A stretch of DNA of 64,000 nucleotides. It comes from Polytrichum commune. Taxonomy: Eukaryota > Streptophyta > Polytrichopsida > Polytrichales > Polytrichaceae. The notes under the pieces were generated by a model, which was not told where the DNA came from, made no database searches, and saw only the letters and a list, made by a program, of their open reading frames with translations. The translations under genes and the position numbers were made by a program. Below are positions 24,437 through 35,695 of this stretch, piece by piece. Each line of letters starts with the position of its first letter. Position 1 is the first letter of the stretch. The stretch spans positions 40,639,081-40,703,080 of the forward strand of contig OX485809.1 of NCBI GenBank assembly GCA_950295325.1, in the 5' to 3' direction.

Positions 24437-24963
24437 AAAGACTTTCAAACCTTGGACAACTAACCAACTAATTCAACTATTAATGAACTAGTTGCCTTTC
24501 ATAACTATAGTTGTTCACGATTTGACCTACCAAAAATTATAGCTATAATTAGTTGTTTTAAGTTCGGTCTGCCAAAAAATCCAGTTAACTATAGTTATAT
24601 CTAGTTAACTAAATATATAATTAACTAAAGTTGAGAGCAACCTGCTCAAGGAATTATGTTGTAGTGTGTGTTATTTATGTTGACGGTGTTCCGGAGCCCA
24701 ACACTTTGAGTGATCATATATAAAGTCGTTTCTTGATGATCCTCAGTGGCTCAAGCATATTAAAGACCTTCAACTGAAGCAAATCAAGAGGCGAACTTCT
24801 TCCAATATATAATAATAATTGGATGTTTTCTAGTTAACTATTGTTGTTCTTGAATCTGGTCTTGAATTTTTCTAGTTAACTATAGTTGTTCCCTAAAATG
24901 TATTGAAAGAAAATCCAGTTAACTATAGTTATTTTGGCAGTTGTCCAAGGTCTGAAGACTTTA
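24437..24963. mobile_element. Foldback-type element with about 24-bp inverted ends
   Basis: The left arm, 24,437-24,460, ends CCTTGGACAAC. The reverse complement of the right arm, 24,940-24,963, gives nearly the same sequence. The interior repeats the self-complementary word aactatagtt four times (near 24,500, 24,586, 24,882 and 24,919), often preceded by cagtta or tagtta, so the whole element can fold on itself at several levels. No coding sequence and no clear target duplication, so the class is uncertain. Confidence 0.55.
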
Positions 24964-25309
24964 CACATAATTCTATTGAGAGATCTAATTCAAAAGTTCA
25001 CCCCTGCAGGTTTAGGGTTTAATCATCCCAAGATTAATTTGGGCTCTACGATGTGTCGTTGATGCTAAATATGGGGTCAAATATCCTTTAAAAGAGAAGA
25101 CTCTGAGGTATAAGGGGCTCCCGACCTCATCTTCAACACCTCAACTTCCATGGCTGCCAAAAATCCTTGGCCTTGAATGGGGGCTAAAGGCTTATGTATG
25201 ATGAGTATCAGAGAGAATGAGAGCTTCAGAGACTGTCGTTTCGCCCATACCGACAGCTCAATTTTGTTTGAAACAGTTGCCAACAAGTACATATATACTT
25301 GCATATGGC

Positions 25310-25462
25310 AGTACACCGTGTATGGTATTTAGTGTCACTTACTATTTGGGCTTATGTTGTGCTTTCGCTTTTTATTATAGATCTAATGCTTTATCAACAA
25401 AGGTCGAATTGGTTGTTTGGACCCTATAGAACATTAACTTCTTTACTTAGAAAAAACTTACA
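25310..25462 (+). mobile_element. MITE, family B, left half (split by the LINE)
   Basis: Begins with a terminal repeat like CACCGTGTATGGTATTTAGT and runs collinear with the intact family B copy at 47,972-48,190, including gtcgaattggttgtttgg and the cattaac...tttactt block. It stops abruptly at ACTTACA (25,456-25,462), where the LINE begins. The missing right half is at 32,663-32,738, 7.2 kb away. Confidence 0.85.
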
Positions 25463-25479
25463 TTGTTTTTATTTAATTT

Positions 25480-26620
25480 TTTGAGACTGTCAAACAACTG
25501 AAACAATGTCATCAAGACCCGTTGACAAGAGTTTTGTGAACTTGATGGAACCAAAGAACCATAGATTTTATCATAGTTTCCCAACGCATTGTCATAAACA
25601 ACCGCTTCATTTGCGTCTTCGCGGGTGGTGTCCCATGCATGTTTGGCATATTTCAAGTAGGCCTTGCCAAATCATTTGTTGAGTTTTTTTGATATCCCAC
25701 CTTTGGTTGTTGAATGTGAGGTCATTCCATTCAACCCAAATGGTCCACAACATGACTCTTCTCAGCAGAAACCACGCCCATGAGTATTTGCTCATTGACG
25801 ACGGATTCTTTTACCAAGATGCCATGTTACCAATTCAAAGGCCGCCATGGGCCTTTATGACCCGGATTGGCTTTCATGGTATTCACAATGCCAATGGAGT
25901 AGTCCCAAACTCTCAGTGCAATTCTACAATCCCAAAATCTATGAATGATAGTTTCAAGGATATCCGCCATACACATGTGGCATGTATTGTCAATGTCTTT
26001 AATGAGCATGACCCTCCAAGCATTAACCGCAACCGCTTTGTGCCAAATGGACCAAATGAAAGCACCCTCCTTGCAGTTGTGAGTTTTATCCCAAACATTA
26101 CCCCATTTCAGTTTGAAACTCGGGGTGACAATGCCATGCCATTTGGTCATAATTGTCCTTGGTGTTGGTTCTTCCTAAAAAGAAGATCCCCGCCAATTGT
26201 TGGAGTATACTTTAAAAACTTATCACTCATCTTTCATTTGAGCATAGTGGGGTCCATGTCTAATGAGTCTCTCCCCCCAACATACATCTCCAAACTTGGT
26301 TTTTTCCCCCATGGTAATGGTGCACACCCTTGCAAGTCTAAACCACATGGTTTTAGTTGAGCTATCACTTTGTAACAGTGTACGGTATTCGTATCCAAGA
26401 TATGGTATTAATCATGATTTGAAAGCAGTTAAGTGTGGGAGGGGGAAATGGGTCCCACAAGCAACATCTAAGATTGGTCTAAAAAGCTTACTACTTTGGA
26501 AATGCCACTTGGGTGTGCCTCTTGGTCATTGGATACAAAGCTTCCAACTGAACTTCCAATGGGAGCCTGGATATTCCGCTCTTGAATGATGCTTCACCGT
26601 TGATTTGGAATACAGTTGTG
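25480..26620 (-). pseudogene. LINE C-terminal segment with zf-RVT domain
   Basis: The minus-strand frame from 26,150 to 25,830 contains WSIWHKAVAVNAWR, then CHMC about 15 residues on and a downstream H...C pair (HRFWDC). This is the arrangement of the zf-RVT domain at the end of plant LINE reverse transcriptases. A further frame at 25,795-25,607 (VMLWTIWVEWNDLTFN) continues it after a frame change. The protein would end near 25,450. It is interrupted by stops and frame changes upstream. Confidence 0.8.
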
Positions 26621-26705
26621 TAGTAAGTTTTTGCTATGTCTCAAAACAACAAAACCCAGGGAACAAAGTCTCCAGGAAGACTGAGATAGTGTCTATAAGG
26701 GTTAA

Positions 26706-28352
26706 TGTCACATTGGATTAAGGTTCTTAATAACATCTTAGGGTCTTTCTTCCTTCATTCCTTCATTATTCCACTTATTCTCCACTCTTATGGTTCCTTT
26801 GTGCTTCCTTAGTCGTGAGTGATTCCGTCCTATCTTCAGGGAAAGTTTCTATCACTCTATGTCTTTGACCTATTTCAGTCGTGAAGCTCAAAAGCTTGGC
26901 AAGTAGTCCTTGGCAATTCGTCAGGACCGAAGTCCGGGGTAATGTCTTTTTGTAACCACATCGTCTTTCACAACAAGAATTGAACTTTTGCAATAATCTC
27001 AAATTAATCCTTTTTAGTTTAACTTACAATCTTTCGGCCATTCTTCTCAAAACTGTAACCATCCTCTTCATCTCCCACTTATCTGGCAACTCATCGCCAC
27101 AAACAACACAAGATCAAACATAATCAATGTATCAACAACTCAGGTGATATTCCTTGATTAATACTTAAGTTCATTTTAAGCTTAAAAGGATGCACCTTCG
27201 GTAATGTCTTTCACTAAGTAACAACTTCTCTCTCATGAGAGGGTAATGTCTTTTTGCAGCACATAGCCTGCTACTAAGTATGTCTTCGTCCTTACAGTCC
27301 TACATCAGCTTCACGCCAGGTAATGTCTAGTAGCCATGCCTAAGCTATCTTTTGGTACACTTGCCCCTCAAGAGCCTTTCTTTCTCTCTGACATGACACA
27401 TGTAAAGGCTATGGTCTAGCCAGTCTTCTCCTCTTCCGACTCTGCCTCTCTCAACGGCCCTGAAGATGATTGCTCTCCTTCTCCTGCTAATTGCCTCTCT
27501 GGTTACATGTAGGCGATAGCCAGTTAACACAGGCAATTGCCTTTCCTGCCTTCTCTGTCTCCTTTCTCTCTATCTTTCTCTCTCGGCTCCCAGCGCTGGC
27601 TATGGCCTTTCTCTTGTCCCTACCCTCACTGATAGTCGACAAGACGCTCCCAGTCACTCGCCTAATCACCAATGTTCTGTGTCATTCCCTACGGCTATTG
27701 CCCAGATACTTGTGCTCAACGTCTATAGCCCTCTGTTCTCACTTCAGACTCAAAGAAACCTCTTTCTTGACTATGGCCACATTCAAACTTAGGCCACTCT
27801 TCCTGTCACAACCTTTCTTTCTAAGTTTCCTCGGCCTCTTGGCATATGATAAATCGATTCAAGACTCAAGACTATTGCCAAAAATCAAATAACACTTCTT
27901 TATTCATCAACAGCTTGTACACAACAAAAGTTTCCACTCAAGAGACTATTGCACTTCCAAGATACGTACTCATACTGATCAAAATCAAAGTTCACTGAGA
28001 GTCTGAATCACTCAGCTCTCCACATTGTCCATTACTGCCAACCTCTCGCTCGGCATTGCCTATTGCTAACTGTTCGGCCTCAATCACTGAGTGCTCGAAC
28101 TTCCTAACAGCCTAATTGCTTCTATCTGAGACTATGTCTGATACTACGATGAAAATAGCCCACTTCGGCAATGGCCAACCTCCTCCTTATCAGCGGGGGA
28201 GGAGAGGTTAGTTACAACTGTCTGCAAAATGGCTATTGCCCACTGTTCACACTGGCTAATTGCCCCTAAGTGACTATTGCTGCTAATAATCACTAAGTTA
28301 GTGGGTTGGGCTTCTTAGCCAGGCGATTGCCAAAAAATTGAGCTTACGAGTT
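26706..28352. mobile_element. 1.65-kb unclassified insertion inside the LINE
   Basis: The LINE frame breaks off here and resumes on the other side. GGTTAA flanks both ends (26,700-26,705 and 28,353-28,358). If one copy of that word is removed with the insert, the minus-strand LINE reading frame runs uninterrupted through the junction. The insert begins TGTCACATT and ends ACGAGTT, without inverted termini and without TG...CA ends. Internally the word ggtaatgtct recurs four times between 26,938 and 27,325, and ctattgcc or close forms recur many times between 27,690 and 28,275. I see no transposase or polymerase, and the class is unknown. Confidence 0.6.
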
Positions 28353-28429
28353 GGTTAAGGTTTCGATGGCTTGTGATTCCCTATTGTTAAGTTTGAACTC
28401 ATGTGTAATTTTCCTAACATTGAGAGGTT

Positions 28430-29690
28430 GGTTTTGTACAAAATCTCAAAGGTTCCTTACATAGCTAAGTCCCTTCCTATCAAGTTGTGCAACTCAATTT
28501 CTAGAAATGCCATATCCTATCCTTTTCATGCTTGGGTTCCACCAAATGTGTGTGTTGAGTATAGTCATCTTGTGGCGATAAAATTGTCTCATGTTCCAAC
28601 ATTCTTTTCCATGCTTCCCCAAATTTCTTCCATATGTTGGATCCTTGTGCCATGAGGTGTTGAGGTAGGAACATCCATCATGCACATGTACTCCATTTAT
28701 TCCGCTTGTTTGGCCTAGCACCTCTAAGCCTATATTGGGTAAGTGTATGCAGATTTGATTTGCCTCCCTCAAATGCCTTTACTACCCATGTTGCTAGGAG
28801 ACTCTTTGTGGCAAATTTTGGGCCGATGGGGCTAAGGTCCCCCTCTTTGAGCTTGGCACAACAATTTGTCCATGCAACGATGGCTCTAGTGTGACCTAGT
28901 TGTCCCTCCCAAAGATAGTCTCACAAGATACCCTTAATGCTTCTAATTGTTTTCCACATACACGCCCATACTCTTACGAGAAATCAAAGGGTGGAGGCCA
29001 ACACTTGATTCACAATGAGTCTTTGTACGACCAAATATAGTTGTCTCATCCCCCAGTATGTGACTTCTTTCTAAGTTTATTAATGAAATAATTGTCAACC
29101 CCTTGGATACCAAGGGAAAGTCCAAAAGCCATACCTAGAAGTTTGGACAACTCCATTTGCATGCCTAATTCCATTGGCAAGTGTCTAACCATATTGGTCT
29201 AACCCTCATGTTTCCTTGCCAATATGCCGTTGACTTGTTCCACTTTATGTCCAGCCTAGAAGCTAAACTAAACTTGTGAAGTAATTGTACTAGGTTTTTC
29301 ACTGCATCCTCTCTCCTTCCATGGTAAAAGACGTGCCATCTGCATATTGAGCTATGATTTGTTGTTGTGCGCCCTTGGTAACCTAACACCTCTAATCTCT
29401 TGATTAACTGTTGTTTTCCTGACCATATGAACGAGTACCTCACCGACGATCAGGACAAGATTGGGGGCTAATGGGCATCCTTGCCTAACCCCTCGTTGGA
29501 TGTCAAGGCTCTTTGATGGTTGATTGTTTATGTTTACTACTACGCTTGCCACATGAAAAAATAACTTGGTCATTTCTATGAAACTATTGTGTACCCCAAT
29601 GGTGGCCATTGCTTGATACTTAAATTCCCATGCTATTGTATCGTGTGCTTTTGAGAAATCTAACTTCATAAAGACCACCTCTTGTTGACT
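28430..29690 (-). pseudogene. LINE reverse transcriptase domain, inactive
   Basis: The minus-strand frame from 29,678 contains KLDFSKAHDTI (motif with the first catalytic Asp) and GVRQGCPLAP (motif B). After a frame change, the catalytic box reads YADG at 29,346-29,335 instead of YADD, so the second catalytic Asp is gone. Downstream thumb-like sequence (IKGILWDYLWEG-type) continues with frame changes to about 28,430. Stops and shifts are numerous. Confidence 0.85.
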
Positions 29691-30479
29691 CTCTTTTGCC
29701 CATGCTACTGCCTCATGTGTGAGGAAACATTGTCAAGAATGTACCTTAGGGGTAAGAATGCCATTTGACATGTACTAAATATCTCCATTAGCACCGACTG
29801 TAGTCTAATCTACAAGGCCTTCACATATATATTATAAGTGACATTTACCAAGGTAATTGGCCTCGAAGTTCCTAGTTTATATTTTTTGGCTTGTTTGAAT
29901 AAAAGGGTAATTAGTCCTTTAGTTACCCTTGTTGAAAATTGCCCATCTTGTAATGCTTCTTGTATCATTGTAAGGTATTTTGTCCATTGATGTCTTTGAA
30001 TCTAGTAAAGAACTTGATGATTACACCATCTAGGCTTGGGACTTTATTTTTTGGCCATGGCCATACCTACTACATGTAGCTCAACTTTGGTAATGTCTAT
30101 CCCAACTATAAGGTTTTTGTCCGATGGGATTCTATTCTCTAACCCTTCCAATGTTCTCCTCCTATCCTTTTTGGTTTCATCACTAACCCTAGGTTGAGAG
30201 TAGAGTTTGCCATAGAAAGTTGCACATATACTTTGTCTTCTCCTTTGAGTTCTTGGAGGAGGGATGCTTGTGTATTATCTTTTACCGTGTCAAAGAACTT
30301 AGTAGACATAGTATCCCCCTTAGTGTGCCATCACACCCATGCTCTAACTTGTTCAAAAAAATTGAGGGTCTCCTTGCATTTCTCTAATTTGGTTTGTGCC
30401 TCATTATTTATTTGGTCATGATGAAAAATTGTAGTTACTTGCCTAACTTTTTGTCTTAATATGTTTTCATTCTCCCTTC

Positions 30480-31431
30480 ACTTTCTTATTTTCCTCTTAC
30501 AATATTGCCTATAGTATCTTTGAGTTTGTTGGAATTTGTGAAAAAACAACTTGCCCCTAAACTCCTCATTCCAAATGTGTGTTACTGTCCAACACCTTGG
30601 GATCCCCAAGGTACCTATCACTCGTCTTATAAATGTTTTTCCTTTGTTGATGTTCTCCATATAAGATTGAAAAAATATACTAGGAGGTGGTCCGACCCTA
30701 TAGCTCCTCCTATGTTTGTATGTTCCTTACAAGGTGATGTGCCATCATCATTGGAGTAAGAGTAGAATCGGTCAAGTCTAGACAAAATTCTTGCTTCATC
30801 CATATGACGATTATCCCATGTGTAGATAGGCCCATGAAAATAGTCAAAGAAATCTTTAATGCCAAAAGTAAGCTTCACTTGCTCCCATGCACTAACTTCT
30901 CGCCCCTTCAACATTTCATTGTTGTGTGTTGATCTATCAATCATTCTCCACCATATTGCAATCCCCTCCAAATATCAATATTACCCCCCCCCCCCCCTTG
31001 GTAAGTATTGGATCATTGTTTCCCACATCTCAATGTGTTCATGTAACTTATTCAAAGCATAGATATTGGCAATGTAAACATCTCCACACTTAAACCCTGA
31101 GAATTTGAGCCAATGTAACTTGTTTCTGCACATATTGTTTTCCTCACTAATGTGTTTAGCTATGGATGCTTGCATGAGTGTGCAAACCCCCCCCCCTTTT
31201 CTTGCACCCGGTACTAAGTGTACCTCGGCTTCCGCGTCCAAGATTTTGCATACAAAGTTCCAATGCAAAAGAGCTCCGATTTGCTTTGCTTTGTCCAACT
31301 ATAACTTATGTTTCTTGTAAAATGAATAAATCAATTCCAGGTTGAAACCCTCTAAGATATATACCAAGTGATATTGTTGAGCTCCAATCTTTCAATTCCC
31401 TCACATTGTATGACAAAAGTTGTATTTTCAT
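30480..31431 (-). pseudogene. LINE endonuclease (APE-type) domain, broken
   Basis: Starts at ATG 31,431-31,429 with MKIQLLSYNVRELKDW, the usual first strand of LINE endonucleases with its catalytic Asn. It continues to ILQET (catalytic Glu), which is followed directly by a stop. Further on come GPIYTWDNR, LSRLDRFY and GSDHLLVYF (SDH at 30,695-30,687), the final catalytic Asp-His motif. A 13-C run at 30,984-30,996 lies inside the domain and changes the frame. Order and motifs match the family; the gene is not translatable. Confidence 0.85.
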
Positions 31432-31664
31432 TGATGATAGATGTTGGTGAGGGATGCACTACCCTATTACCTAGTTTCTTTTGGGTTTTATGGGACTTCT
31501 TGCTCCACGTGCGCAAAGTTATTGAAAGGGCTACATTCCTCTTAGCATTTCTTTAAACTTTGTTGTGGCTAGGGGGCCATCTATGGGGGGGTTTGTGGTC
31601 TCCACCACTTCCCTTTTAATGGCTCTTCTTGCAAAAAGCTAACCATTGCTAAATTACCCTCCAA

Positions 31665-31975
31665 GGTAGAGGGGCCCTTTCCCGCTCGGGTCCTTAAACC
31701 GCTCACTAGACCTATCCAAACAAGAGGTACATTATAGCTTCCAACCTCAAATTTCTATGTAATCATGGTGTACATTTTTGGGGTGAGTGGTTTTGGGTAC
31801 CCCTATGAGTTCTCCTTCCAAAATTCATAACTAATTCAATATTAATCCAAAATTAATTATTCCAATTGGTCCAATTTCCAATGTACTTTGCACGTCTTCC
31901 AAGATTGATTCCCCCTTAATAACTCCCCAATGAACATGCCAATCTGAAATTCGAGCGGGAAAGGGCCCCTCTACC
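31665..31975. mobile_element. 311-bp MITE with 24-bp perfect inverted ends, nested in the LINE
   Basis: The left end, 31,665-31,688, starts GGTAGAGGGGCCCTTTCCCG and its 24 bases are exactly the reverse complement of 31,952-31,975. The interior is AT-rich and non-coding. I could not decide the target duplication: the ends allow a TA reading or a longer imperfect one, so the superfamily is open. It sits in the 5' part of the LINE, so it inserted later. Confidence 0.8.
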
Positions 31976-32336
31976 TTACTGGTTCTCCATGTCCTTCCTG
32001 GTCACCACTCCTTGGGGAATCTCATGCCTCTTCTTCTAAGGTACATTCTTTAGTGACACTTTCTGCTTTACTTGTCTTGAAGTTTGAAGTTTACACCTCT
32101 CCTCATTTCCTTGATATGATCCTTCCCCCACTGCATTTTGGCCATGCATATGGGTTTCCTACATCCTCCATTTTCCATGTTTGAGTTATCTCACTTGGAT
32201 GTCGGAGCGGGGGGTTGCCGTTTGTGTTGTTTGTTCCATGGGTTGAGTATGTGCCTTGTTTGCGGCCATCATTTATCCATGTCTAGTTGAGCCCTCTCTG
32301 TTTATCCTCGTCCATATTGCAGCCCCTTCACACACG

Positions 32337-32429
32337 GATTTGGGCGAACCAACCCATACACTCGTTCCTTGTTGGATGCCTAAACCCTTGCCTCCAAAAA
32401 ACCAGTGTACAGGTTGGTTCGCCCCAGCC
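32337..32429 (-). mobile_element. Family A MITE, copy 2, nested in the LINE
   Basis: An inverted copy of the element at 4951-5044, with the same ends and length (93 bp). Exact 10-bp direct repeats TTCACACACG flank it at 32,327-32,336 and 32,430-32,439. It lies in the 5' region of the LINE and is therefore younger than the LINE insertion. Confidence 0.85.
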
Positions 32430-32662
32430 TTCACACACGTGGTGGCTTCCCGACGATCCCCATGGGGCTAGGTCCCCATTGTGTTTGCTCTAGGGTCTTG
32501 ATCTATCAACGACCCTCCTTTGGTCCAAGAGCTCGCATTCGTGTAACTAAAACTCTCTTTGTATAGTCTATAGAGGTTGCAACAAAGGTTCGTGGGTTAC
32601 CTTCGTAGTGAGTCCTTCGCGAGTTGTCTCTAGTGAGTTTGTTTGTGACGTTTACATTAAGG

Positions 32663-32738
32663 ACTTACAATAACAATATAATGGTTTAGCAATGCGTAAC
32701 TCCGAGTAGTAAGTGACACTATATACCAGAAATGGTGC
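32663..32738 (+). mobile_element. MITE, family B, right half (split by the LINE)
   Basis: Starts with ACTTACA, the duplicated target of the LINE, and runs collinear with the last roughly 80 bp of the intact copy at 47,972-48,190: ataacaatataatgg, then agcaatgcgtaactcc, then agtaagtgacacta, ending in a degraded terminal repeat near accagaaatggtg. Its partner is at 25,310-25,462. Confidence 0.85.
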
Positions 32739-35340
32739 AATACTTCTCCCACAATTCTAAACAATATGTAGGTGTTATTTGGTAAGGTTTTCTAGTTCTC
32801 CATCTTTTATAAATCATATATACCCCTTGAATTTTGTGTTGTATTAGGTTTCATACTGCATGCGTTATCTGTGATGGAACATCAACAAAAACCCATATTG
32901 AAAATCGATTTTTTTCCTAGTTTAGGATTTGGTTAGTAGAAGTGGATGTGTGTGAATTCTTTGAATGAATGCATGTCTTTCAATTGTGTTGACTATTGAA
33001 TGTAGAAGAAAAAGTCCATTATTTTCTAAGCATGTGTCATAATGGTGCATGTTCTTATGTTTCTGCACCTAACCAACCACATACCACTCACATGTAGGTG
33101 TCCATTAAAGGAACGTAACCAAATAACACACGCATACCTTGGAAACAAATTGTGACATTCAAATTGTTGTATTGAATGGTACACTTGATTGTCATATTGG
33201 TGTGGGTTACAAATTGATGTGGACAACTCCAATTGTCTAGACATGGTGAAAATAATGTGGGACCAAGATCCCGGGTCTTTTCCTAAGTCTTCATGAAGAC
33301 TACCTACCAACACTTTGGATATCAAATCAAGGACAAAAGTAGCATAACATTAGTCGCCTCGTCAAATTCCTTAAAAGGCCAATCAATGTGACCGACACCA
33401 TTTTAAAGCTAGAGATTTGGCATGGGTAGAAAATTAATTGGAGTTTTTTTTTAAATACTATGGACCCCACTATAGGACTATTAAGTGTACCACACTCTTT
33501 GTGGGGGTTTGGATAAGTGAGTAAAATGGGTTGTGGTTGACATGGAATAAGTTTTCACAAGGTATTAGTAGATTGCCATTCATACCATGGTGGTCATGCA
33601 ACACATGCCCGTCTCTCTACTTCAATTCTCGGTGGCCTTGGAATGTATAAGTCATGGTGCTAAAACCAACACTTTAAAATTGTGCATAATTAGTATTTAT
33701 TGATTTCAGAGTGTCCATGGTCACTTTAACATCATGTTCCCGTGTTGGTTGTGGGTCGTTAGAACCGATACAATTTTGAACCTTTATATTGTTGCATACA
33801 TAACCCAAATAGGACTTACTATGATATATTGAAACCCCCTTTCAACTGTTAACACTATCTATTGATAGGACATATGCTAAGCACTTAAATGACAATGTTA
33901 GCACTATATACCATTTGTTTTTGGACAATGAACATTATGTGGATATGAAATGTTTCTTTTGGCTCCAAGGAGAAAAAGAAACACGATGCAACACGATTAG
34001 CTTGCAATATTCTAGGTTATCATCGTACATGTATCCTAATACTTACACAATTTTACATTCAAGTTGATAATTTTGTTCACGAATTCATTGTAAATGATAG
34101 TATGCTTATACTAGTGAACATGGACCATGACCGTTGTTTTCTAATTTTCCTTATTGGTTGAGACATGAATGGCGATCGTTACTTGGCTTTGCACGAGCTT
34201 TACATGAAATCCCCAAATATGATATTTGACCATGCTAGAATATGGATGAGAAAGTCGTGTTGAATCCTACATGCAACGAAACAAATGTTGGCACAATCAC
34301 CTAGATTTTGGGATGACACAACCCAAAGAGGTTCCCTGGGGAATCATTCCCATATTTTAGAAAACTACAAGAGAATAAATATAGGGTCCACAATAAAGTT
34401 GCGACTTCAAATTATAAAACTTGTACTTTTAACAAAGACCAAGTCATATATTGAACTTCATGGTATAAATAAATTAGGATGTTTCCAAATTTATCTTATT
34501 GATTTTTTTAAAAAAACTAACATAGAATAGGGTTTAGTAAGGTGGGGTAATAAAATTATATATACATCTACATATTAGGGCCCCACACCTTAGGGAGACC
34601 TTAGCTATTTGCCTAACAAAAAAGATCTCTATCTTGTTGATTCCCAAATAGTGACTCTAATTTCATTTACAACATTCAATATTTCAGTCATACAAGGAAA
34701 CCCTTAGGGAAGGAGGAATGACCTCTCCAAAACCCTAATGGGTCCTCGTTTCCACCCCATCTCTCTCATGTGTTGTGTGGCTAACAAGGGTGTGTGTGCT
34801 CATAGGGGTGTGCAAGCTTTGAGTGCGGCATGGTGGTGTGGTTACAGAAGTGGCATGGTGTCGTGGTTACGTCGTGAGTACCACTCTCTGTTTCCTTTGA
34901 AATGCATTGAAGATTGCTTATGGAGTGTATGAATAAAGGGTTTAGGAACTTGTTGTGTGAGGGGGATGCGTAGCTCTTGGATCTTTACTCTTAGATGTGT
35001 AGTGCCAATTACATGTGTAACTCCTGGATTTATATTCCGTAATTTAGTACATGTGTAGCTCCTTGATTTATACTCTTGATTTATGGTGATTTAGTATGAG
35101 TGGTGTGGAGTAACTTCCCATTTCATCTCATCTAGAAGGAAGGAAAGAACTTCACCAACAGAAAGAGAACAATTTGTACTCGTTGAGCATCATGCCTTAC
35201 CCTTTGTAGCAATTTGCATTTGGTAGCATTGATGTTTTGGAGATTTTTTTAATTTGGATATGCTTTCTATTTTGGACCCATTTTATGGTTTTCTATACTC
35301 TAGTTTAATGCTTACGTTTTTGTGAGACCCAATCAGTGTC
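32739..35340. other. Intergenic repeat-rich DNA, no gene
   Basis: The segment 32,900-33,090 is a diverged copy of the dispersed repeat at 3,780-3,990. Around 33,230-33,330 the text with cttcatgaagac is an inverted match to 53,890-53,990. A 64-codon frame at 34,738-34,932 is somewhat GC-richer than its surroundings but has no motif and no partner exon. Nothing else is supported. Confidence 0.5.
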
Positions 35341-35580
35341 TCAAGACATTTTTACCTCCTAATTGGTCAAAATCTTAGTGTTTTCAAGTCCAAGCAATTA
35401 TTTCTCAACTCAACGCTACAAGATCAATAGCTCCAAAACATCATCACCACCAAATGCAAAACGCCAAATTGCGTTGATTTTGTTTCACAAGATTGACAAT
35501 TATCCTAAAGTTTTGAACTTCAACCGCTTATTCCTCAAACTCAATGGTTCATCAATAAGTAGTAGTTAATTCTCCCCTTT
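35341..35580 (-). repeat. Dispersed repeat family E, copy 1
   Basis: Shares the chain of words ttttgaacttcaacc, ttattcctcaaactcaa and gttaattctcccc with 47,044-47,265. The inverse orientation occurs in the copies at 44,280-44,590 and 44,640-44,860. Non-coding; this copy is diverged, and the AACCGG motifs seen in better copies are lost. Confidence 0.6.
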
Positions 35581-35695
35581 CATTGGAGCCGATCATGTGT
35601 GCAATTCACTGAAGATGGATCTTTCTTCCCCATTGGGAAGATGGTGATCTCTTTAAAGTTCCTTCATATTGTCATATTCCTATTTCTATAACATT

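Larger units (their letters stand above)
25463..32662 (-). mobile_element. LINE retrotransposon (plant L1-like), defective, nested with later insertions
   Basis: The minus strand carries, in order, an APE-type endonuclease (about 31,431-30,650), a reverse transcriptase (about 30,500-28,430) and a zf-RVT-type zinc-binding tail (about 26,150-25,830). It is bounded by ACTTACA on both sides (25,456-25,462 and 32,663-32,669), inside a family B MITE. The 3' end, at the low-coordinate side, is only weakly A-rich. The zinc-knuckle ORF1 expected upstream is not recognisable between 31,500 and 32,660. Three later insertions lie within: 26,706-28,352, 31,665-31,975 and 32,337-32,429. Removing them leaves about 5.1 kb. 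Many stops and frameshifts are present, so it is dead. Confidence 0.88.

Noticed and set aside
25689-26360. 223-codon plus-strand frame
   Set aside because: Antisense shadow of the LINE zf-RVT segment; the minus strand has the family motifs.
27491-27892. 133-codon plus-strand frame in the unclassified insert
   Set aside because: Leu/Ser-rich low-complexity translation of a CT-rich stretch, without start context or motif.
26706-28352. Solo LTR inside the LINE
   Set aside because: It begins with TG and has a short flanking repeat, but the end is not CA; a TG...CA reading to about 27,521 would leave the remaining 830 bp unexplained.
26706-28352. piggyBac insertion at TTAA
   Set aside because: TTAA lies at both borders, but there are no inverted CCC ends.
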